DNA of 64,000 bases from Acutalibacter muris. Its GTDB lineage: Bacteria; Bacillota; Clostridia; Oscillospirales; Acutalibacteraceae. The stretch covers positions 3,348,001 through 3,412,000 of the forward strand of contig NZ_CP021422.1 of assembly GCF_002201475.1 (NCBI RefSeq), in the 5' to 3' direction. The notes under the pieces were generated by a model. It ran no database searches, was not told where the DNA came from, and saw only the letters and a list, made by a program, of their open reading frames with translations. Both the position numbers and the translations under genes were made by a program. Shown here one piece after another: positions 45,648 to 53,530 of this stretch (within the stretch, counting starts at the first letter, position 1; every line of letters starts with the position of its first letter).

Positions 45648-46627
45648 TGAAATTTCCCGGATTTCTGGGGAACGCCCCGGTGAAGGAGGCGCTTATCCGC
45701 GCCTTTTCCGCCGGGCGTTTTCCCCATACCCTGCTTTTTCACGGCGAAAAGGGCGTGGGCAAGCGCACCCTCGCCGCCCTCACCGCCAAGGCCCTGGTGT
45801 GCCGGGACCCGGCTAATGCACCCTGCGGCGTGTGCCCCAGCTGTATAAGGGCCAAGGCGGGCAGCCACCCGGATATACGTACTATACGGGGCTCGGGCGC
45901 CTCCGGGGCTCTCAGCGTGGAGGCGGTGGGCCGTATGCTTGAGGACGCGTACCGTATGCCCGAGGAGGCCGCCTATAACGTCTATATAGTCCACCTGGGG
46001 ACCGGCGCCCAGCCCGCCGCCCAGAATAAGCTGCTGAAGCTCATAGAGGAGCCGCCCCAGGGCGCGGTGTTTATACTTTTATGCCCCACGGCCGAGGGGG
46101 TCCTGCCCACCATACGCTCCCGGGCACAGATATTCGCCCTGCACCCCCCGGAGCCGGAGGAGGCCGCGCAGTGGCTATGCGAGCATAAGGGCACAGACCC
46201 GGAAAAGGCCCTGGAGCTGGCCCGGCTCTGCGGCGGGAATCTGGGCCGGATGCAGGAGGAGCTGGAGGACGGTGCGGCGGCCCAGGCTATGAGGCTGGCC
46301 TGTGAAATGGCGGCGGCTGTCCGGGGTCCCGGCCATGGTCTTCTAAAGGCGGCGGCCCCGCTGCAAAGGGACAGGGCCCTCTTCAGGGAGACCTTGGAGC
46401 GGCTGGAGCTGATATTCCGGGACGCCTGGGTGCAGCGGTCAGGGGGCGGCTCACAGCTGAGCGGAGCTCCCCAGGCGGTAGAGGCCCTGCAGAACCTCTC
46501 TCTGCGGCGGCTGACGGCCCTTGGGGAGCTTACCGACGGTCTCCGGCAGAAGCTGGACCGAAACGCCAATACCGCCCTTCTGCTCACCTGCTACTGCGCG
46601 GGTTTGCAGGATAAGGGCATAAAATAG
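45647..46627 (+). CDS. holB: DNA polymerase III subunit delta'
   Basis: 326 residues. Clamp-loader AAA+ fold with Walker-A-like FHGEKGVGKRTLAALTAK, a four-cysteine zinc knuckle CRDPANAPCGVCPSC, and SRC-like region ILLCPTAEGVLPTIRSRAQI. Coupled to darA by the TGATG overlap. Confidence 0.9.
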   Translation: MKFPGFLGNAPVKEALIRAFSAGRFPHTLLFHGEKGVGKRTLAALTAKALVCRDPANAPCGVCPSCIRAKAGSHPDIRTIRGSGASGALSVEAVGRMLEDAYRMPEEAAYNVYIVHLGTGAQPAAQNKLLKLIEEPPQGAVFILLCPTAEGVLPTIRSRAQIFALHPPEPEEAAQWLCEHKGTDPEKALELARLCGGNLGRMQEELEDGAAAQAMRLACEMAAAVRGPGHGLLKAAAPLQRDRALFRETLERLELIFRDAWVQRSGGGSQLSGAPQAVEALQNLSLRRLTALGELTDGLRQKLDRNANTALLLTCYCAGLQDKGIK

Positions 46628-46654
46628 GAAGCAAGGAATATTAGGAGAGAATAA

Positions 46655-47518
46655 ATGGCAGAAGTGATAGGGGTGCGATTCAGAAGCACCGGCAAAGTAT
46701 ATTATTTTGACCCCTGCGGGGAAAAGCTGCGAAAGGGCAGCATGGCCCTTGTGGAGACCGCAAGGGGCATAGAGTGCGGCGAGGTGGCCATGGAAAACAC
46801 CGAGGTCCGGGACTCGGCCATCATACAACCCCTGAGAAAGCTCATACGCCCCGCCACCCCGGAGGACCTGCGGACGGTGGAGGAGAACCATAAAAAGGAA
46901 AAGTCTGCCTTTAAGGCCTGCGAAAAGCGCATAGAGGCCCGGGGCCTTGAGATGAAGCTGGTGGACGTGGAGTATACCTTTGACAACAGCAAGATACTTT
47001 TTTACTTCACCGCCGACGGCCGTGTGGATTTTCGTGAGCTGGTAAAGGACCTGGCGGGAATATTCCGCACCCGCATAGAGCTTAGGCAGATAGGCGTGCG
47101 GGATGAGGCCAAGATGCTGGGGGGCATCGGCATCTGCGGGCGGCCCTTCTGCTGCGGGTCGTTCTTAGGAGGGTTCCAGCCGGTGTCCATCAAGATGGCA
47201 AAGGAGCAGGGGCTCTCTTTGAACCCGGTGAAGATATCCGGGGCCTGCGGGCGGCTCATGTGCTGCCTAAAATATGAGCAGGAGGCCTATCAGGACCTTC
47301 TGCGGAACACCCCAAAGGTGAACGCCATCGTGTCCACCCCGGATGGAAAGGGCGTGGTCATCGACCAGAACCTTTTGACGAGGAGGTTAACTGTCCGGCT
47401 GGACAAGGACCCGGACGCGGCGCCAAAGGTGTATACAGTGGACCAAGTGAAGCTTTTGAAGGATGGCCGGGTGAAGGTGGACAAGAAGGAGCTGGAGCAG
47501 CTGAAGGACTTGGAATAA
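46655..47518 (+). CDS. yaaT: YaaT/RicT PSP1-domain protein
   Basis: 287 residues; ATG after AGGAGAGAATAA. PSP1 C-terminal block with cysteine motifs GIGICGRPFCCGSFLGGFQP and ISGACGRLMCCLKYEQEAY. In Bacillus RicT works with RicA and RicF on RNase Y and sporulation phosphorelay. The downstream region is the IS30 remnant, so the conserved block ends here. Confidence 0.9.
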   Translation: MAEVIGVRFRSTGKVYYFDPCGEKLRKGSMALVETARGIECGEVAMENTEVRDSAIIQPLRKLIRPATPEDLRTVEENHKKEKSAFKACEKRIEARGLEMKLVDVEYTFDNSKILFYFTADGRVDFRELVKDLAGIFRTRIELRQIGVRDEAKMLGGIGICGRPFCCGSFLGGFQPVSIKMAKEQGLSLNPVKISGACGRLMCCLKYEQEAYQDLLRNTPKVNAIVSTPDGKGVVIDQNLLTRRLTVRLDKDPDAAPKVYTVDQVKLLKDGRVKVDKKELEQLKDLE

Positions 47519-47647
47519 TTTGGCCGCTCAAGCGGGCCCTACGCTTGCGAGGGGGTTCTGGGGGGCGAGGAGCCCCCTGGGTCTTGCCGAAGGCCAAAGA
47601 TTACTTTGGAAATGTCAAGAGCAAATACGAAAAATTGAAATATTTCT

Positions 47648-48125
47648 TCAGAGAGCGGCGACAGCCGCGCAGAAGAGCATTTCAGACGTTTCCCAGCCTA
47701 AAATTTTACGCGGATAGTTGGCGATCCAACTTTCCGCGCGCTTGACTTCTGCGGCGGTCACTTTCCCGAAATCCGTTCCTTTCGTGAGGTGCCGCCGTAT
47801 CATTTTGTTTTTGTTCTCTTTGCTTCCTCCACTCATAACTTCTGTATGGGCGACAACTGTTGAATATTTTTTCGTTTCCCCACTTTCTTTTATTCATCTG
47901 CATACGCTCATACAAGCGTAAGATCGGCCGGCTTGACGGCGACCACCACGCCACCAAAGGTTATAACGGCCTGACCGCCGGAAATCTCTTTCACGATATG
48001 AGTGCGGCCACGGTTGCTTGCGCCGCTCTGCTTTGTAGATTTCCCTTTTCCTGCTGTCCAGTTCCCCGACGCAACCCCGCTTTTGGGGCTTCGTGTTCTT
48101 TCGCATATAATATTACAACCTGCGC
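47648..48125 (-). pseudogene. IS30-family remnant, copy 1 (deletion derivative)
   Basis: Two scraps remain on the minus strand: an N-terminal piece near 47990-48100 (KRGCVGELDSRKREIYKAER) and a C-terminal piece near 47700-47830 (KMIRRHLTKGTDFGKVTAAE, WIANYPRKILGWETSEMLF). Between them lie unrelated bases. The upstream end, GGCTTCGTGTTCTTTCGCAT plus TAATATTACAACCT (about 48085-48122), recurs at 62365-62400 beside copy 2. Confidence 0.7.
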
Positions 48126-48466
48126 CCTTGACATTTTGAGTGATAAGCGTTAAAATATATAAGAAGTGCAGGTGCAGGGACGTATCAGATTAATCACGGC
48201 GGGATTGACCCGAAATTTTTAAGTAGACTATCCGTTTCCTCCGCAAGGAACCCAGTGTTTATGCGAGGTTTCACATTTCGAAGACGGAATAAATTTAAGG
48301 TGCGACACTCGAAATCTTGCGGGTGGAGTGGAACCGGAGGGGCTGGGAGGCCCTGAAAACACTGGGAATTTTGGAGTTGGGTAGACAGAGATTTGGCCGA
48401 GTTCTAATAGAAATTCTAAGAATAATCAAATAGCTGTTGACCTGTGATATTCAGGTTAATATATTT
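48126..48466. other. Intergenic region with a possible tRNA-Ser remnant
   Basis: No gene. Around 48178-48215 the sequence ACGTATC ... GGCGGGATTGACCCGAAAT resembles the first half of the tRNA-Ser that follows (ACGTATC ... AACGGGACTGACTCGAAAT). A 10-bp inverted repeat CCCAGTGTTT/AAACACTGGG joins 48251-48260 with 48357-48366. A tRNA promoter is visible just before 48467: TTGACC, 17-bp spacer and a TAATAT -10. Confidence 0.4.
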
Positions 48467-48555
48467 GGAGACGTATCGAAGTGGTCATAACGGGACTGAC
48501 TCGAAATCAGTTGTACCTCACGGTACCGTGGGTTCGAATCCCACCGTCTCCGCCA
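48467..48555 (+). tRNA. tRNA-Ser (CGA)
   Basis: Acceptor GGAGACG/CGTCTCC with encoded GCCA end. Anticodon stem ACTGA/TCAGT holds loop CTCGAAA, anticodon CGA. Long variable arm (GTACC-TCAC-GGTAC) as in class II tRNA, T arm GTGGG-TTCGAAT-CCCAC. Confidence 0.95.
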
Positions 48556-48675
48556 AGGCGGTTTGTACCGCGCAAGAGAGCTGCAAGGGAAACTTTGCGG
48601 CTCTTTTCCATAAAGGCCGGAGATGGGGAACGAGTTTGTCTTTTGCACGACAAAAACGTAGAAGGAGGAGTCATT

Positions 48676-51207
48676 GTGAGAGGTTCAGAGTCCAGGCTGA
48701 TAGAATATATGGAAGGGGCTAAAAAGCGCTTTGTCATCCCGGTCTACCAGCGGAACTATAACTGGAAAACGGAAAACTGCAAACAGCTTTTTGACGATCT
48801 GCTGAAAATAATCCGGAATGGGAGAAAAAGCCACTTCTTTGGAAGCATCGTGTCGGTCTTTAACCCGGATGGCCGCTATACCGAGTTTCTTGTGATCGAT
48901 GGACAGCAGCGGCTTACTACCGTGTCCCTCCTGCTCCTTGCCATATACAACTTAACAAAGGAAGGCGTGATCATTCCGGCCACACCCTCTTTGACCCAAG
49001 AAATCTATGAGGGGTACCTTGTGGACAAGTTCCAGCCGGAGGAGACGCGCATCAAGCTCAAGCCTGTCAAGAATGACCAGCGCGCGCTGGGAAAGCTGTT
49101 TGAGGACAAAAAGGAGCACATAAAGGATTCCAACCTGACAGCAAACTACAGCTATTTCTATGACCGCATCCAGAAACAGGAGATTACCATCGACGAGCTT
49201 TTTGACGCAATTTGCAGGCTGGAGGTCATTGATATCCGGCTGAACAACGAGGATAACCCCCAGTTCATTTTTGAAAGCCTCAACTCTACTGGCCTTGATC
49301 TAAGCGAGGGCGACAAGATTCGCAACTTTGTCCTGATTGGTCTACCTTCAAAGGAACAGGAAGTCTATTATGAAAAGTATTGGAACCGCATTGAGGAGTG
49401 CACAGGCTATGATGCCAGCTCTTTCATTCGAGACTATCTCAGCTTAAAGCAGCAGTCCATTCCCTCACAGAAGCGCGTCTATGTGAATTTCAAAGAGTAT
49501 GTGGAGCTGGGTAAAATGGAAACAGAACCTTTACTCAGAGAGCTTCTCGGGTATGCCCAGCGGTATCAGGTTCTGCTGAAAGGCGGCACCGTAAGCAAAG
49601 CTTTGAATGCTTGTATCAGCCGTCTGAATCGTTTGGAAACAACGGTCACCCGGCCGTTTTTCTTGGAAGTCTTGCGTCTGCACGATGAGGGTACTCTGAG
49701 TATTTCAGAAGTCACGGAGATTTTTCTGATTGCCGAAAATTACCTGTTCCGCCGGAACATCTGCGATTTGCCCACCAACGCCCTGAACAAGATTTTCCTT
49801 ATGCTGCACCGGGAGATCACCCGCTATGACGGCACGGAAAAGGATTATGTGGATAAATTCAAATACGCGCTTCTCTCAAAAAAGGAAAGGGCGCGTTTCC
49901 CGGATGACGAAGAATTCGGCGCAAGCTTTACGGAGCGCCAGGTCTACCAGATGACCAACAAAAACAAGGTTTACATTCTGGAGCGCCTGGAAAACTATGG
50001 CACGCTGGAAGACAAGGACATTTATGCCCACTGCGACGATGGAACGTATTCCATCGAACACATCATGCCCCAGCATCTCACACCCGCGTGGATCAGGGAG
50101 CTTGGCGAGGACTATGAACAGATACACGAGCAGTGGCTGCATAGAATCGCCAACTTAACGCTGACCGCCTATAACTCTGCCTACAGCAACAGCTCCTTCC
50201 TTGAAAAGAAGAGCATGAAGAATGGTTTTGATGACAGCGGCCTTCGGATGAATACATATATCAGCAAAAAAGAGAAATGGACCCTGACAGAGTTAGAGGA
50301 CCGCAGTCAGTATCTGCGCGGGCGGGCCATTGAGATCTGGGCGGCGCCTGTTACCACTTTCAAGCCGCAGGAAAAGCAAATGGACACCTATACTTTGGAT
50401 GATGACGAGAATTTGAGCGGCCGGACGATTATCCGGTTCCGCTACAAAAACGCCGAACAGCCGGTGACCAGTTGGGTGGAGATGTTCCAGAAGGTGTTTC
50501 AGATCTTGTATGCAGAGGACAAGTCCGTCATAACACGGCTGGCAGTATCCTCCGATGAAAACATCGGCTACCACTTTTCCATAGGCCCCCATGAACTGCT
50601 TAAATCGGTGGAGATCGGCGATGGGATTTATGTGTTGACAAATACAAGCACACAAAGCAAGCTTTCTGTCCTGAACCGTGTATTCAAGTTATATGACGCC
50701 GACCCTTCAGACCTTGTGTTCTATCTCCGGGATGAAAGCGAGGCCCTGGAGGATGAGAATGGCCCACGTTATGCTCTGAGGAGGCAGTATTGGGCATACG
50801 CGCTGCCGATTATTAAAGAGGCCCACGGAGAAAACGGCCCTTTCAGCAATGTCAATCCGTCCAGCATGAACTGGGTAAATGGGTTCTTTGGTGTTAATGG
50901 TTTTAATTTGTGCTGTGTTGCGAACTATGACTCTGCCCGGGTGGAGGTTTATCTTGGTCACGCAGACCGGGACGTTAACAAACAGACATTTGACGCGCTG
51001 ATAAAACACAAGGGAGAGATTGAGTCTGCGCTTGGGATAGCCCTCCAATGGAGCCGTGGCGACGATATCAAGTCGTCAAAAGTGTACTATATGCTGAACA
51101 ATGTAAGTATAGAGCATGAGGTGGATTGGCTGCAGATGGCTCGCTTTCACGCGGAATGGAGCAAGAAATTCTATGATGTTATCGTGCCATACCTATTGCG
51201 CACCTGA
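48676..51207 (+). CDS. GmrSD-type (DUF262 + DUF1524) type IV restriction enzyme
   Basis: 843 residues from GTG at 48676, after GAAGGAGGAG; the frame opens earlier, inside the tRNA, but no start there has a ribosome site. N-terminal DUF262/ParB-like: KRFVIPVYQRNYNW and DGQQRLTTVSLLLLAIYN (DGQQR at 75-79). Middle DUF1524 HNH-type nuclease: YSIEHIMPQHLTPAW (His462) and HRIANLTLTAYNSAYSNSSF. The last 200 residues resemble DUF4268 (YWAYALPIIKEAHGENGPFS). Single-chain GmrSD enzymes cut modified (for example glucosylated hydroxymethylcytosine) phage DNA using NTP. Placed directly behind tRNA-Ser, a common integration site. Confidence 0.85.
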   Translation: MRGSESRLIEYMEGAKKRFVIPVYQRNYNWKTENCKQLFDDLLKIIRNGRKSHFFGSIVSVFNPDGRYTEFLVIDGQQRLTTVSLLLLAIYNLTKEGVIIPATPSLTQEIYEGYLVDKFQPEETRIKLKPVKNDQRALGKLFEDKKEHIKDSNLTANYSYFYDRIQKQEITIDELFDAICRLEVIDIRLNNEDNPQFIFESLNSTGLDLSEGDKIRNFVLIGLPSKEQEVYYEKYWNRIEECTGYDASSFIRDYLSLKQQSIPSQKRVYVNFKEYVELGKMETEPLLRELLGYAQRYQVLLKGGTVSKALNACISRLNRLETTVTRPFFLEVLRLHDEGTLSISEVTEIFLIAENYLFRRNICDLPTNALNKIFLMLHREITRYDGTEKDYVDKFKYALLSKKERARFPDDEEFGASFTERQVYQMTNKNKVYILERLENYGTLEDKDIYAHCDDGTYSIEHIMPQHLTPAWIRELGEDYEQIHEQWLHRIANLTLTAYNSAYSNSSFLEKKSMKNGFDDSGLRMNTYISKKEKWTLTELEDRSQYLRGRAIEIWAAPVTTFKPQEKQMDTYTLDDDENLSGRTIIRFRYKNAEQPVTSWVEMFQKVFQILYAEDKSVITRLAVSSDENIGYHFSIGPHELLKSVEIGDGIYVLTNTSTQSKLSVLNRVFKLYDADPSDLVFYLRDESEALEDENGPRYALRRQYWAYALPIIKEAHGENGPFSNVNPSSMNWVNGFFGVNGFNLCCVANYDSARVEVYLGHADRDVNKQTFDALIKHKGEIESALGIALQWSRGDDIKSSKVYYMLNNVSIEHEVDWLQMARFHAEWSKKFYDVIVPYLLRT

Positions 51208-51209
51208 AG

Positions 51210-51746
51210 TTAAGAAGTCATACACAGAAACTCTGCTATCAGTTCCCTATATTTTTCCACTCCTGGTTTCCTCAACATCTCCGGCGAGGCACAGTAAGCA
51301 ATAAACTCTGCTTTCCCACAGTACCGCATCCCGCCCACACTGACGCTGCTGATTACCCCCTTCCGCATCCAATCCCCCACCCTTTGGGGCGCACAGCCAA
51401 TCAATTCAGCGGCCAGCTTTGTGGGCAGGGCGTCAGGATAGTCGGCCCACTTCATCGTCAAAAAATCTTGAAATGCCGCGCAATTCTCTGGCGTAGGCTC
51501 AATCAATTTCTTCCTCGGCTTGTAGATATCAGAATTAAATTGCCCGTATAGCTCCGACAGAAATTCCGCCTCAGTATCCATTCTGCGCTTAAACTCCTTC
51601 GCATCGCTTGCCTTTATCAGGAATCGATGCGTCTTTTTCCCGGTATCAATGCACGGAATATAATCGTTCTCCAGCAAATACTTCAACTTTCGCTTTGAGA
51701 TATGCAGGTAACGGTACAACTCGTCTGCGCTGAGATACTTCGCCAT
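51210..51746 (-). CDS. Excisionase-like helix-turn-helix protein
   Basis: 178 residues. N-terminus YLSADELYRYLHISKRKLKY then LLENDYIPCIDTG is a MerR/Xis-like winged HTH; a second HTH-like stretch (LPTKLAAELIGCAPQRVGDW) follows near 120. The stop is 3 bases from that of the GmrSD gene (convergent). It lies just downstream of an integrase stump, the usual int-xis neighbourhood of integrative elements. Confidence 0.6.
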   Translation of the reverse strand: MAKYLSADELYRYLHISKRKLKYLLENDYIPCIDTGKKTHRFLIKASDAKEFKRRMDTEAEFLSELYGQFNSDIYKPRKKLIEPTPENCAAFQDFLTMKWADYPDALPTKLAAELIGCAPQRVGDWMRKGVISSVSVGGMRYCGKAEFIAYCASPEMLRKPGVEKYRELIAEFLCMTS

Positions 51747-51748
51747 CT

Positions 51749-51928
51749 TTACCCCTCGCTCTTATTATCAAAAATACCCGTGATAATATCTGCGCTGGCC
51801 TGTTTGCTGGCCTTGTCCAGATGGGCGTAAATGTTAGCCGTAGTGCTGATGTCACTATGCCCAAGGAAGTTGGAAACATTGATAAGTGGTACATCGTGGC
51901 TAATGAGTATACTAGCCATTGTGTGCCG
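51749..51928 (-). pseudogene. C-terminal stump of a tyrosine recombinase (integrase)
   Basis: Reads RHTMASILISHDVPLINVSN then FLGHSDISTTANIYAHLDKA SKQ to a TAA at 51749: the catalytic Arg-His box, LGH and the Tyr nucleophile in NIYAHL. A TAA lies just before the Arg codon, so no start and no N-terminal domains remain. The element that uses it can no longer excise by itself. Confidence 0.8.
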
Positions 51929-52183
51929 TTACGGTATAATAACGACAAACGGAAAAAGCCTTGATTTTCAAGGGGTTTGAGCGTTTGCCGTCATTTATTC
52001 AATTCCTTTTCCAAGTTGAAATCTGACGAGAAAAATATCGAAAAAAGGAGGCTGTTTCATTAACGACAAAATTTAATAGCGCCAGCGGTCCGGTGTATTG
52101 CCTGGCCGCTGATTGCCGTGGGCGTTTTACTTTTATAGGTGGGCGCCCTTTTTAGTACCCATTTTCAAGAGAAGGAGATTCAC
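51929..52183. other. Non-coding region of the integrative element
   Basis: Contains a hairpin-like CCTTGATTTTCAAGG (51959-51973), an AAAAAAGGAGG ribosome-site-like motif (52043) without a following gene, and GCCAGCGGTCC/GGCCGCTG arms. No gene recognised. Confidence 0.4.
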
Positions 52184-52225
52184 ATGGAATTAAACGAAAT
52201 GGAAAAACGGCTGACGAGTGCTTAA
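52184..52225 (+). pseudogene. Truncated 5' copy of the conjugative-element gene at 55849
   Basis: ATG with GAAGGAGATTCAC reads MELNEMEKRL, identical to the first ten codons at 55849, then TSA and stop. The leader (ACCCATTTTCAA ... GGAGAT.CACATGG) is also shared. This marks the left edge of the methylase/ATPase insertion. Confidence 0.75.
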
Positions 52226-52369
52226 ATAACATAGAATTGTAGTTTTCAAAACACCTAAGAGAAAAATCTCTGGGGCATTTTGTAATAATACGAGAATCTT
52301 ATTGCGTTCATGGACTCCGGTATGTTATAATAAACTATTAAACAGACTGGCAGAAAGGAGGAGATTAAC

Positions 52370-53530
52370 ATTAACATTGTAGATTTATTTTGTGGTTGTG
52401 GCGGAATGTCATTGGGTTTCCAAAGAGCAGGATTTGACATTTTGGCGGGATTTGAGCATTGGGATGTTGCTATCTCTTGCTATAAGAAAAATTTCACACA
52501 TCCGATTGAAGATGTTGACCTCTCAGATGTAAACCTTTCCGTCCAGACCATTATAAAATATAATCCTGATATTATAATAGGGGGACCGCCTTGTCAAGAC
52601 TTTTCTGGAGCAGGAAATAGAGTTGAAGGCGATCGTGCAGATTTAACTGTTTCATATGCAAAAATAATAAAGGCAATCTCTCCAAAATATTTTGTAATGG
52701 AAAATGTAGAGCGTGCAGCTAGTAGTGAGGCCTATAAAAAAGCCAGAGTTATTTTTAAAGAAGCTGGATATGGGCTAACAGAAAAAGTTCTTGATGCTAG
52801 TTTTTGTGGTGTTCCTCAGAAAAGGAAACGATTTTTTTGTATTGGATTTAAGAATGGGCAAGACAGTTTTTTAGATGGTTTATTATCAACAAATCAGTCT
52901 ATTTTCCCTTTAACAGTAAGAGAATACTTTCGACAGGAAAATTACAATTTGTCAATGGAATATTACTATCGACACCCTCGTTCATACAAACGACGTGGTA
53001 TATTTTCTGTTGACGAGCCCTCTCCTACAATACGAGGTGTTAACCGTCCTAAACCAGGAAACTATAAAAAGCATAGTGGAGATGTAATTGATCCCGATGG
53101 AATACGTAACTTATCTCGCCTAGAGCGATCCCTTATACAAACCTTTCCGCCTAATTTTATTTGGGATGATTCATCTGCTTCAACTGAACAAATGATTGGA
53201 AATGCGGTTCCAGTCAAATTGGCTAATTATGTAGCAACTTGTTTAATGCGCTTTATTAAAGGAGATACCGATTTACACAACCTGCGCTTCATTGATTGGT
53301 TGAAGAACGAAAAAAAACTTTCTGCGGAAGTAGCAGGAGATACTCTTTCAAGAATAGGTCGTGCAAAAAGGATTTCGGAATTCGGTACAGATGATTGTGA
53401 ATATTATTTAAAAAAATTAAGTAAGGAATCTATGTTTGAAGATATTGTTCCGTCTGTACGTGCTCAAATTCGACGTGCAATACGACTTTATTTTGAATAT
53501 ATTTCTGAACATAGGGAGGTAGAGCCATGA
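52370..53530 (+). CDS. DNA (cytosine-5-)-methyltransferase, probable AUU start
   Basis: 386 residues if ATT at 52370 initiates: NIVDLFCGCGGMSLGFQRAG (motif I) directly follows, and AAAGGAGG lies 8 bases upstream. There is no ATG, GTG or TTG in frame between the TAA at 52331 and motif I; the first ATG (52406) would delete motif I. Further motifs: GGPPCQDFSGAG (catalytic Cys75), MENVERA, QKRKRFF and GNAVPVKLA. The target-recognition region is short, with a 90-residue C-terminal extension. A promoter is visible (TTGCGT at 52302, TATAAT at 52326). Stop overlaps the next start (ATGA). AT-rich, unlike the flanks: recently acquired. Confidence 0.85.
   Translation: MNIVDLFCGCGGMSLGFQRAGFDILAGFEHWDVAISCYKKNFTHPIEDVDLSDVNLSVQTIIKYNPDIIIGGPPCQDFSGAGNRVEGDRADLTVSYAKIIKAISPKYFVMENVERAASSEAYKKARVIFKEAGYGLTEKVLDASFCGVPQKRKRFFCIGFKNGQDSFLDGLLSTNQSIFPLTVREYFRQENYNLSMEYYYRHPRSYKRRGIFSVDEPSPTIRGVNRPKPGNYKKHSGDVIDPDGIRNLSRLERSLIQTFPPNFIWDDSSASTEQMIGNAVPVKLANYVATCLMRFIKGDTDLHNLRFIDWLKNEKKLSAEVAGDTLSRIGRAKRISEFGTDDCEYYLKKLSKESMFEDIVPSVRAQIRRAIRLYFEYISEHREVEP

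Noticed and set aside
47520..47745. Open frames on the plus strand after yaaT
   Set aside because: No start signals, no motif; overlaps the IS30 remnant.
48481..48675. Longer N-terminus of the GmrSD protein
   Set aside because: It would begin inside tRNA-Ser; the GTG at 48676 has GAAGGAGGAG.
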